From positions 1 through 8,866 of the forward strand of contig CAZBQE010000039.1 in NCBI GenBank assembly GCA_964494005.1: a stretch of 8,866 nucleotides of DNA, read 5' to 3'. Numbering within the stretch: the first letter of the stretch is position 1; every line of letters starts with the position of its first letter. The position numbers were made by a program, and so were the translations under genes. This DNA comes from CAJBLF01 sp964494005 (GTDB lineage Bacteria; Patescibacteriota; Gracilibacteria; Absconditabacterales; Absconditicoccaceae). The notes beneath the pieces are model-generated. The model was not told the origin of the DNA. It saw only the letters and a program-made list of their open reading frames with translations, and did not search any database. Positions 1 through 7,244 of the stretch are shown here, one piece after another.

Positions 1-761
1 TCATTACGATTCATAAGAGAATAGAGCTGAATTCTGAGCAGTCTGTCAAAAAATATTCTGAGATTCGCTTGTTTTTGTTGGTCGAAACTCTCAGGATAGT
101 GCATTGCTTTGATCGTCTCTTTAACTCCCATGAGTCAGAATTTTTGTATAAATTCACTAGGTAAGTACTCAGAAAAAATTATATCCACCTTGTCTATCAA
201 ATTTCGCATTTTTTGTGCGAACCATCCTGGCTTAATTCCCATGAGCTCAGGATATATAGGAAAAATTCTACCACTATTGTAAACATCATGCGTTTTATTC
301 TCAATTTTCCCAGATTTCTCTGGACTTTGCAATTCTCCATCTTCAATACCTTCTTCAGGTGCTTCTGTCTCCACCACATCTGGATGAGAAAAAGTAATCC
401 TACCATATTTAATATTCGGCTTACCAACAATAATGTATCGTTTTTCTTCATGTAATTTACTCGCCATAAACCCAGAATTGAAAATAGTAATATATCATGT
501 ATTCCCTACAGGATCAACGAATTTTATTTCATATACTCTTCTACCTCATCTCATATAGATTTTTTTTTCAACAACCCTACCTTTCGTCGCCGTTATTCAT
601 TTTTCATTAAAAATAAGTTCATCAAGATTTCTTATCGTCGATCTGTCTTCGTACGCCCTCGGAAAATATTGCAAAAAATCCTTCACGGACGTGATTCATG
701 CGTCAGCGAGAATTTTGATGTATTTCGATGTTGTTTTGAGTATAGTTTTCAAATTCATCAT
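1..761 (-). CDS. recG: ATP-dependent DNA helicase RecG, N-terminal part (runs off window)
   Basis: RecG is a superfamily 2 helicase that remodels stalled replication forks and Holliday junctions. The visible 253 residues cover the N-terminal wedge region. A helical segment has the RecG pattern GITSVKDFLQYFPRAYEDRS (about residues 22-41). It is followed by an OB-fold stretch with FVDPVGNTGYITIFNSG and later SHPDVVE, and then LPSEF and AMHYPESFDQQKQA, which match the family's LP..L / iHfP.s...A region just before the helicase core. The helicase motifs lie beyond position 1. The reading needs several in-frame TGA codons as Gly, for example at 132-134, 495-497 and 696-698. Two CGA codons (204-206 and 438-440) are read as Trp but sit at positions that are not diagnostic. 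The start is the ATG at 759-761; a second ATG follows directly at 756-758. It lies 43 nt downstream of the helicase gene and may be co-transcribed with it or use its own near-leaderless promoter. Confidence 0.9.
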
Positions 762-769
762 ACAAATAT

Positions 770-798
770 AGTATACATGTACAAAACAAAAACAATAA
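770..798 (-). promoter_or_regulatory. Candidate near-leaderless promoter of recG
   Basis: On the minus strand a -10 TATACT (775-770) lies 17 nt downstream of a weak -35 TTATTG (798-793). Only 8 nt separate the -10 from the recG ATG at 761, so transcription would begin at or within a couple of bases of the start codon. There is no Shine-Dalgarno sequence. The call rests on motif match only. Confidence 0.4.
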
Positions 799-804
799 TA
801 TTTT

Positions 805-2346
805 TTATGCTTTTTCCAATTCCAAAATTCTATCTATTCTAAATACTCTTTCGCCTTTGTGGGTATGACAATATCATTTTACTCACAAAAAACTAGATCA
901 TTCATATTCCATCATACCTACCTCATACGGTTCAAATAACCTACGTACACTTGTATCTTGAGATTTTACATACGTCATATATATACATCATTTCTTAGCA
1001 ATAACTTGAGAAAACAAAGTGATCTTTTTTTTGGTAGATAACAAAAGCTCAGGCCTAGAACAACGCATTTCAGCTACAAATCTAACAACACAATAATCCA
1101 ATCTGATATGACTATAATTAACTTGAGTAGTGAGAAGTATCCCTTCAAGTGTACGACAACGACTCAACGCCACATAAGATTGTCCATGAGCAAATATTCA
1201 CGAACTCAAATCAATAATAACCTTATCAAACGTCTTTCCCTGACTCTTATGAATCGTCACTGCCCGAGCAAGTGTAAGCGGTAATTGAGTAAATGACCCG
1301 ACCGTAAATACATCCAAACGTTTTTTACTCGGATTGTATTCATACTGAGAAACTTTCCAAGTATGAGGTCATACCTCAACTTCCTCACCTCCATAGATCT
1401 GCACCACAACACGATCTTTTTTGAGAAAAGTAATCTTACCTAACGTACCATTAACTCGACGACTGTCAGAATCATTAGCAATAAACATCACTTGCGCTCA
1501 TTTTTTCAAAACAAGCTTCGCATCAGCAGGTAATTGTCTCCCTTGCATCTCCCCCTTAGATGTCGCTTTGAAATTAACCGAACGAGCATCGACATCAGCA
1601 AGATAGGTCTGATTTATCGTATCTACGATAGCATTGGTACCAGCGAGATAGACCATACCATCAGCGATATCGATATCTTCACTCACACGAGTATTGAGCA
1701 AATGAAGATGTTTATCAGTAAGCGTTTTTGTTCTGATCGCATTCAAAATATCAATAAATTTCTGATCCGATTGACGATAGACTTTTTCGAGCTCGATAAA
1801 CTCCATATCAAAGGATTTCTTCCTAACAATTTTCGCATCAAAAAAATACGGACTCGAATATTCTTTTTGGAAAAACTCCTTTTCAAACTTGGTAACCACA
1901 GGAGGTAATTGATACAAATCACCTATCATAATAAGCTGAACCCCACCAAACGGCAAAGCAGATCATCTGACTATCTTGAGAAATTCATGAATACAATCCA
2001 TCATATCAGCTCTCACCATAGAAATCTCATCTATTACAATAGTATCAAGCTCAGTGAATTTGGGATCTCAGATCTGAAATTTAGCTTCTTGCTTAGCTTT
2101 TTTGAGTGTCAACGTAGGTGGAAAACCAAAAAACGAATGAATTGTAGCTCATCAAATATTGAGCGCAGCTACGCCCGTAGGAGCCAAAAGTACAATATTT
2201 TTTTTGGTAGTATCCAAAAAACACATAAGTAAGGTAGATTTTCCCGTCCCTGCTTTCCCCGTCAAAAAAATATGTTTATTGGTAGTTTCCATAGTCTCCA
2301 AAGCTTTGGTAGCTATCGTATCAAAGGTCAATGTCTCCATATCCAT
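805..2346 (-). CDS. pif1: PIF1-type DNA helicase with C-terminal WYL domain
   Basis: This is a 513-residue superfamily 1B 5'-3' helicase of the PIF1 family, which unwinds forked DNA, G-quadruplexes and DNA-RNA hybrids. Motifs in order: Walker A GKAGTGKST (30-38), APTGVAALNIGG (55-66, with G65-G66 encoded by tandem TGA TGA), TIHSFFGFPP (68-77), Walker B VIDEISMV (104-111), motif III MIGDLYQLPPV (140-150), RWVNGTLGKI (W297 = CGA), and LAWAVTIHKSQG (W361 = CGG) followed by YVALSRCRT. Residues from about 446 to 513 look like a WYL domain, with a YVK..D.SVRRLFEP start and an ERVFRIDRILELE end. PIF1-WYL proteins are known from Thermotoga, where the WYL part binds single-stranded DNA. The WYL part is reached only by reading TGA at 988-990 as Gly. 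The start is the ATG at 2344-2346; a second ATG lies two codons in. The stop is TAA (805-807). Confidence 0.93.
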
Positions 2347-2369
2347 CCGTCAAATATAATTAAAAAAAT

Positions 2370-2412
2370 AGTATATCAAAATACATACTATTCTTCTCTC
2401 TTACTTTGTCAA
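2370..2412 (-). promoter_or_regulatory. Candidate promoter(s) of the PIF1 helicase gene
   Basis: Two overlapping options are visible on the minus strand. One is a consensus -35 TTGACA (2412-2407), a 16-nt spacer and TAGTAT (2390-2385). The other is a -10 TATACT (2375-2370) with no good -35. Either gives a leader of roughly 15 to 35 nt before the ATG at 2346. The TTGACA sits in one arm of the inverted repeat at 2405-2428, so binding there could control the promoter. Confidence 0.35.
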
Positions 2413-2428
2413 ACATTTTTTTGACAAA
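2405..2428. repeat. Perfect 9-bp inverted repeat, possible operator or hairpin
   Basis: TTTGTCAAA (2405-2413) and TTTGACAAA (2420-2428) are exact reverse complements separated by 6 nt. The repeat lies in the 100-nt gap between the Nudix stop and the PIF1 start, both on the minus strand. As a minus-strand hairpin it is not followed by a U-tract, so it is a poor intrinsic terminator. Its arms contain TTGACA on both strands, which suits an operator overlapping a promoter. Confidence 0.45.
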
Positions 2429-2446
2429 AAAATATAGAAAAATTAA

Positions 2447-2992
2447 TTAACTCAAATATCTTATTAAAATTCCTACTGACCTATCTTCATGTATATCTCA
2501 TTTTTTGATAAGTGCTAGTATCTCTTTTTTTGTCTTCCATTCCACGTCGATATATTCTCCCAGTTCTAGTTGTTGTCATTTGGCATGGGTTGTAAATTTT
2601 TTGACGATGAAATAATGAAGATCCCATTCTACCGTGGCTCATGCTTGCGATATGTAATACAACTTAGGATCTTGAGGGATCAATCCTACTTCTTCTTCAC
2701 ATTCACGCTTAGCTGCTATGAGTGCATATTTTTTGATATTCTTTTTATTCTTATTATATTCATTTAACGTATCAAAGACTTTACCACCAGGCAAACGGTA
2801 ATCATATCCTTTCAACTCCTTGCGATATTCTTTAGTCAGTAATATCTTGTTTTTATCACAGATAATCAAACGAACTCACGGAGATCTTCTAGCTATTTCA
2901 AAAACAAGTTCTTTATCTTCTATTTTTACTAGTTGATGAACAACTTCTACAATCTTTCATTGGAAAACGATTTTTTCTTTAAGGAGTTTCAT
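2447..2992 (-). CDS. Nudix hydrolase (ADP-ribose pyrophosphatase-like)
   Basis: This 181-residue protein belongs to the Nudix family, which hydrolyses nucleoside diphosphates linked to another group, such as ADP-ribose. An N-terminal beta-rich part (about 1-40) starts KIVFQGKIVEVVHQ and precedes LIICDKNKILLTKEYR and RLPGGKVFD (66-74). The Nudix box is split by an insertion: GG (69-70) is separated by more than 20 residues from the helix AAKRECEEEVGLI (93-105), which holds the metal-binding R-E-x-x-E-E-x-G signature. The general layout (N-terminal extension, EYR, LPGG) resembles ADP-ribose pyrophosphatases, but the substrate cannot be set from sequence. In-frame TGA codons are read as Gly, for example 2957-2959, 2876-2878 and 2639-2641. 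The start ATG is at 2990-2992, with no Shine-Dalgarno; the stop is TAA at 2447-2449. It lies 59 nt downstream of ung. Confidence 0.85.
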
Positions 2993-2999
2993 AAATACA

Positions 3000-3027
3000 A
3001 CTAACAACTAAAAACTAACGACTAATA
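3000..3027. repeat. Tandem 7-nt repeat, four copies of ACTAAnn
   Basis: ACTAA recurs at 3000, 3007, 3014 and 3021, exactly 7 nt apart, with two variable bases in each unit. It lies 8 nt upstream of the Nudix start codon in the ung-Nudix gap, so it would be in the 5' leader of the Nudix message (TTAGT units on that strand). Function is unknown; it could be a binding site or a short slippage-prone repeat. Confidence 0.6.
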
Positions 3028-3051
3028 ATTTTATTCAGGTGTTTGTCAGAT

Positions 3052-3747
3052 TTATCAAATATATACGTCCCGATTAATCTCTTGTTGCCCTTTTCACTTC
3101 AATATCTCATTAACTTTGGAGAAATGTTTACATCAGAAAAATCATTTATGTACGCTGAATGGTGATGGATGCGGAGCTTCAAGAACAGTATGTCTACTTG
3201 TGTCTATAAATTCTTTTTTCTTCTGGGCAAATGCTCATCGAAGCAAGAAGATTACTCATTCTTTCTTATCTGAAATATTTTTGATCACAGCATCAGTAAA
3301 TGTGTGCCATCATATATCTTTGTGTGAATTCGGTGTATCTTTCATAACGGTCAGACTAGCATTCAATAAGAATACTCACTGATCTGCCCGTTTAGTTAAA
3401 TTTCAATTTACCGGCGGAGTTATTCAGACATCTGCCTGCAATTCTTTGAAGATATTTTTCAATGACGGTGGTAATTTTACTCAATCTTGGACTGAAAAAC
3501 ACAACCCATGAGCTTCTCACTCCCCATGATAGGGATCTTGTCCGAGAATAACGACTCTAACCTTATCAAATGGTGTCAGATTAAAAGCATTGAAGATATC
3601 TGATCATACAGGATAGATAATATGTCCTGCTTGTTTTTCTTGAAGAAGCGTTTCTTTGATTTGAGCAAAATAGGGCTTAGTAAACTCATCAGCCAAAAGT
3701 TTTTTTCGAGAATCATGAATCTGAATAGTGTCAACCTGTATCTGCAT
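3052..3747 (-). CDS. ung: Uracil-DNA glycosylase, family 1
   Basis: The enzyme excises uracil from DNA as the first step of base excision repair. At 231 residues it has the usual family length. Motifs: VVILGQDPYHGEGEAHGL with catalytic Asp71, VFLLNASLTV with Asn129, IFLLWGAFAQKKK (around 170), and HPSPFS with catalytic His193, followed by GFFGCKHF. All four CGA/CGG codons fit Trp: residue 14 in SWKKLL, 120 in LTKWADQG, 170 in LLWG, and 226 in INWDVY. The equivalents in E. coli Ung and relatives are tryptophans. Many TGA codons fall on family glycines, including the GFFGC pair. The last sense codon is TGA directly before the TAA stop (3052-3054), which adds a C-terminal Gly. The start ATG (3745-3747) is 47 nt from the DUF378 stop, so the two genes are probably co-transcribed. 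Confidence 0.95.
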
Positions 3748-3794
3748 ATCAAAAAAAATTACTAAAGAAAAATTTAGCTATACAACTGAAAATA

Positions 3795-4031
3795 TTATTT
3801 TCTCAAAGGCGTATGGATACTAGGTTTTTTTTGTGGATACATCAACACATAAACCGTTGCAAGACCTACAATTACATAAATCACACGAGCAAAAAATCCA
3901 TATCCAAAAATCAATGCTACAACATCAAAATTAAAAAGTCACAGCAATCATCGATTGAGTCCTCCGATAATCAAAAGCACCCATGCTACTTTCCTGAGAT
4001 TTTCCGTGTTTTTAAATTTTTTCATGATCAT
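3795..4031 (-). CDS. Small DUF378 family membrane protein
   Basis: This 78-residue protein has two predicted membrane segments: about residues 15-36, containing VAWVLLIIGGLNWGLLGLF, and about 47-65, containing RVIYVIVGLATVYVLM. Between them lies NFDVVALIFG. This is the hallmark pattern of DUF378 (YuzA-like) proteins: GGLNWG, GLFNFD, a central Arg before IYV, and a second helix with a Gly. The function of the family is unknown. The core WG is encoded by CGA TGA (3953-3948), so the gene is unreadable under the standard code and also broken under UGA=Gly alone if CGA stays Arg at a conserved Trp. It is the first gene of the minus-strand block. The start may be the ATG at 4029-4031 or the one at 4023-4025 (MKKF). 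The basic C-terminal tail is probably cytoplasmic. Confidence 0.85.
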
Positions 4032-4159
4032 AAAATAGGAAAAATAAAGGATACTACTATATAACTAATTTCAGAAAGAAAAGCAAGAACTATTTGATAA
4101 TGAGTTAAAAAATAGTATATAAGAAAGGAATATGTTTTTTTATATAAAAAAAATCACCT
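4032..4159. promoter_or_regulatory. Divergent promoter region between DUF378 and the P-type ATPase
   Basis: The 128-nt AT-rich spacer serves two outward-facing genes. Plus strand: TTGATA (4094-4099), 16-nt spacer, TATATA (4116-4121), giving a leader of about 32 nt for the ATPase. Minus strand: TATAGT (4061-4056) would start transcription about 18 nt before the DUF378 ATG, and TATACT (4119-4114) overlaps the plus-strand -10. GGAA before an out-of-frame ATG at 4132 looks like a ribosome site but opens only a short frame. These are motif-based calls. Confidence 0.4.
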
Positions 4160-6670
4160 ATGTCACATCATCAAGAACGGAAAAAAATCATTCAATCATT
4201 AGAATCCGATAAAGAAAAATGACTATCAAAAAAAATAGCAGAAGAAAGACTGAAAACATACGGACAAAATAAACTCCAGCAAAAAAAGAAATTTTCTATA
4301 ATAAAAATATTTTTAAACCAATTCAAAGATCCTCTGGTAATCGTCTTGATAGGAGCAGTTGTTCTCAGTATCGTACTTCACGAATATTCAGATGCTATAG
4401 CTATTGGAGCAATTATAATATTAAACGCATTATTTGGCTTTTTTCAAGAATATAAAGCAGAAAAATCTATAGCTATGCTAAGTAAACTCACTTCTCCTAC
4501 AGCAAAAGTAATAAGAGAGGGAAAAGAAATGATTATTCCCGCAGCAGCATTAGTACCAGGAGATATCGTACTCTTGGAAGCAGGAGACAAAATAAATGCA
4601 GATATCAGACTGATAGAAGCAATCAATCTTACTGTAGACGAATCAATATTAACAGGAGAAAGCAACACTGTAAACAAACAAACAAATATTCTTCCAGAGA
4701 AAACGATAGTAGCAGAAAGACATAATATGGTATTTGCAGGAACTATAACATCTACCGGAAAAGCAAAAGGTATTGTAGTAAAAACAGGTATGCAAACAGA
4801 ATTAGGATCTATAGCAGAAATGGTACAATCTACCAAAGAAATACAAACACCATTACAAAAAAAATTAAAAAAATTATGAATTCTTCTCGGAATCATTGCA
4901 TTAGCCATATGTTTACTTGTATTGATTATCGGAATAATAAAAGAAGAATCACTCATAGATATGATATTTATAGCTATAAGTCTTGCGGTTTCTGCAATAC
5001 CAGAATGATTACCAGCAGTCGTAACAATAACACTAGCTCTCGGTGTCCAAAAAATGTATAAAAAAAATGCGCTAATCAGAAAACTCAAAGCCGTAGAAAC
5101 TTTATGAAGTACAACAATTATATGTACTGACAAAACAGGAACTATAACACAAAATCGCATGGAAGCGGTTGCTATTCTAGTAGACGGACAATATTTCTCA
5201 TTACAAGAAAATACTATCAAAGATATGAAAAAATATTCTCAGATTTGGAATATAGCAGCACATTGCAACGACGCCAATCTTCCTAATATCGGCGACCCGA
5301 CAGAAATTGCACTCTTGGAAAAGGCAAATGAAATGGGAATAAAAAAAACTAAATCAAGAACAGATGAAATACCTTTTTCTTCAGAAAACAAATATATGGT
5401 AACCATACATAATAATATCGGTTATCTCAAATGATCACCAGAAATAATTCTTGCTATGTGCGATAGATATGAAGAAAAAGGAGAAATTCATCTTATGACA
5501 GAAGCAAAGAAAAAAGAAATTCAAACACATCTAAACCATATGACCAATCAAGCACTCAGAGTACTGGGAATGGCATACAATAATACCGAAGAAAAAAAAT
5601 ATATCTTTGTAGGACTCATCTGACTAATGGATCCACCAAGAGAAGAAGTAAAAGAAGCATTACGTCTATGTAAACAAGCAGGCATAGAAGTGATTATGAT
5701 CACTGGAGATAATAAAGATACCGCTGTAGCCGTAGCTAAACTTGTAGGTATACAAGGAAAAGCAATGACCGGAGCTGAATTTGATGAGTTATGAAAAATA
5801 CAACAACTTCCTGATGGAGTAAAAATATTTGCCAGAGTAAATCCTTCTCATAAAGTAAAGATCCTTCAGATATTACAAAATCAATGAGAAATAGTAGCTA
5901 TGACAGGTGATGGAGTAAATGATGCTCCTGCACTCAAATGAGCAGATGTCGGCATCGCTATGTCAAAAAAATGAACAGATGTTGCAAGAGAGGCAGCGGA
6001 TATGATACTTATAGACGATAATTTCGCATCTATAGTCTCCGCTATAGAATTCGGTAGAATTATCTACGATAATATCAAAAAAGCAGTAAAATATCTACTA
6101 TCTGTAAACTTCGATGAAATACTTGTAATAGGTGTATGTATAGTTGTCGGTGTACCATTACCCATGATACCAATACAGATACTGCGAATGAATTTAGTCA
6201 CTGACAGCCTGCCTACATTAGCATTAAGTGCAGAACCTTGAGAAAAATGAATCATGAAAAGAAAACCAAGATCTAAACACGAACATATACTCAGTTGATC
6301 ATGGAAATTTATCATACCAAGTACTTTAATAGGAGCAACGATTACCTTATTGTTATTTTGGAGAGAACTGCACATAACAGGAATAGAAAAAGCAAGAACT
6401 GTTATTGTTACCGCATCTATATTTTTTGAATTATTTATGGCCTTTGCAGTAAGAAGCGATATCCAAAACATATGGAATCTCAAGATAAATAAATATTTAC
6501 TAGGAGCTATAGGAATCAGTATACTACTCCAAATAGCAGCAATTTATACACCATTACATATCTTTTTAGAATTCACTCCCTTAAATCGAAAAGATCGATT
6601 GCTTATTATCGGAACAGGAATGATATGATTAATTATTTTTGAACTCATCAAGCTTTTCAGAAAAAAATAA
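4160..6670 (+). CDS. Cation-transporting P-type ATPase, P2 (Ca2+ pump-like)
   Basis: This is an 836-residue integral membrane pump that uses ATP to expel a cation, most likely Ca2+. Motifs: an N-terminal LSKKIAEERLKTYGQNKL cation-ATPase segment, actuator LTGES (164-168), M4 IPEGLPAVVT (E282), phosphorylation DKTGTITQNRM (D324), nucleotide-binding KGSPE (424-428), ITGDN, and hinge MTGDGVNDAPALKGADVGIAM (581 on). Transport-site residues match Ca2+ pumps: E282 in M4, N650 and E653 in M5 (VNFDE), and N678, T681 and D682 in M6 (LWMNLVTD). The M8 Glu of SERCA is not evident, so one Ca2+ site, as in PMR1/PMCA pumps, is likely. CGA is Trp at 676, 810 and 813 (PLNWKDWLL); CGG at residue 7 is also read as Trp. 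TGA is Gly at many motif positions. The ATG at 4160 is the first start after an in-frame TAA at 4145-4147. The stop TAA is at 6668-6670. Confidence 0.93.
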
Positions 6671-6706
6671 CCACATAAACCATCAAAAAGAAATCGATTG
6701 AATTTT

Positions 6707-6715
6707 TGTTATATT
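6707..6715 (+). promoter_or_regulatory. Extended -10 promoter for rnpB
   Basis: TG-T-TATATT (6707-6715) fits an extended -10 element and places the start at about 6721-6723, a few bases before the first paired base of RNase P RNA. A weak TTGAAT (6698) lies too close to act as its -35. Confidence 0.4.
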
Positions 6716-6727
6716 TCATTACACATC

Positions 6728-7068
6728 ATATGTTCAAACAACGTATAGCCCTGCTAAAGCAGGGAGGAAAGTCCTGACACCAAAAAAAAGGTAGCATCTC
6801 ACGGATGCTGGATGTCGCAAGACCAAATGACAGTGCCACAGAAACGTAAACTACCCCGCATTTCTGCGAGGAAAAGATGCAACGCGAGGATGATTCCAAT
6901 TATTCGGAAGCTACCTCTCCTCAGTTTCCCTGATAGGTATTCGAGTGGTAAACCATACCTGGTGCAAGCTTACTTTGTAACAATACAGAGAAAGTGCAAT
7001 ACGCTGGCTATAAGCTAACATAGACACATTATACGTTATACAGAATCAGGCTTATTGTTTGAACATAT
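6728..7068 (+). ncRNA. rnpB: RNase P RNA (bacterial)
   Basis: This is the catalytic RNA that matures tRNA 5' ends. Conserved blocks appear in the right order: GAGGAAAGTCC (6764-6774), GACAGTGCCACAGAAA (6829-6844), the GGTAAACC...GGTGCAAG segment (about 6948-6970), and ACAGAATCAGGCTTA (7040-7054), the 3' conserved block. The ends form a perfect P1 helix of 14 bp: ATATGTTCAAACAA (6728-6741) pairs with TTGTTTGAACATAT (7055-7068). The length of about 341 nt is normal. The gene lies 57 nt after the ATPase stop and 58 nt before tRNA-Trp, and no terminator follows it, so it is probably transcribed together with the tRNA. Exact mature ends are inferred from P1. Confidence 0.95.
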
Positions 7069-7075
7069 ATTACAA

Positions 7076-7112
7076 AACGATAGACAATCTCATTGTTCCA
7101 ATTTTCATCGTT
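7076..7112 (+). other. Possible imperfect hairpin between rnpB and tRNA-Trp
   Basis: AACGAT (7076-7081) can pair with ATCGTT (7107-7112) around an inner stem of ACAAT (7084-7088) with ATTGT (7092-7096). There is no U-tract after it, so it is not a convincing terminator. It may be a processing spacer in an rnpB-tRNA transcript. Confidence 0.25.
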
Positions 7113-7126
7113 CTAATAAACTATAT

Positions 7127-7198
7127 AGGGCCGTAGCTCAGCGGTAGAGCGGGAGTCTCCAAAGCTCCGCGTCGAGGGTTCAACTCCTTCCGGTCCTG
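7127..7198 (+). tRNA. trnW: tRNA-Trp (anticodon CCA)
   Basis: This 72-nt gene folds as a full cloverleaf. The acceptor AGGGCCG/CGGTCCT has 7 pairs with one G-U. The D-arm is GCTC/GAGC, the anticodon stem GGAGT/GCTCC with loop CTCCAAA, and the T-arm GAGGG/CCTTC with loop TTCAACT. Anticodon CCA is at 7159-7161. Discriminator G73 and the A1-U72 pair match bacterial tRNA-Trp identity, including E. coli. The 3' CCA is not encoded. C34 and A36 restrict this tRNA to UGG: it should not read UGA (Gly here), nor the CGA/CGG codons that are Trp in this window. Confidence 0.95.
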
Positions 7199-7205
7199 AA
7201 TTAAG

Positions 7206-7226
7206 AAACTGCATAAGTAGTTTTTT
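7206..7226 (+). terminator. Rho-independent terminator after tRNA-Trp
   Basis: AAACTGC (7206-7212), loop ATAA and GTAGTTT (7217-7223) form a 7-bp stem with one G-U pair, running into six T residues (7221-7226). It begins 8 nt after the tRNA and would end an rnpB-tRNA transcript. Confidence 0.75.
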
Positions 7227-7244
7227 ATTATTATATCAATCATT

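Noticed and set aside
1534..2359. Plus-strand open frames across the PIF1 region
   Set aside because: They are shadows of the helicase gene; the translations are rich in Ile, Phe and Arg with no domain pattern.
2405..2428. Inverted repeat as a Rho-independent terminator of the Nudix gene
   Set aside because: On the minus strand the hairpin is not followed by a U-tract.
3116..3382. Plus-strand 88-codon open frame
   Set aside because: It is antisense to the most conserved part of ung, with no recognisable protein pattern.
4132..4159. ATG at 4132 preceded by GGAA as the ATPase start
   Set aside because: It is in a different frame from the ATPase and opens only a short reading frame.
4444..5220. 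Long antisense open frame (258 codons) on the minus strand inside the ATPase gene
   Set aside because: It lies opposite a strongly conserved P-type ATPase, its translation is low-complexity Ser/Ile/Val-rich with no motif, and the frame is open only as a shadow of the coding strand's codon bias.
2149..5434. Mycoplasma-type code (UGA = Trp)
   Set aside because: TGA falls at invariant glycines (NIGG, PEGLPA, KGSPE, Nudix GG), where Trp would not work, and TGG is used for Trp.
805..6670. Interpretation as decaying pseudogenes with many nonsense mutations
   Set aside because: All breaks are TGA, never TAA or TAG, they sit at conserved glycines, and catalytic motifs are intact in every gene.
7094..7122. 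Promoter TTGTTC-17-TAAACT for tRNA-Trp
   Set aside because: It would start transcription inside the mature tRNA.
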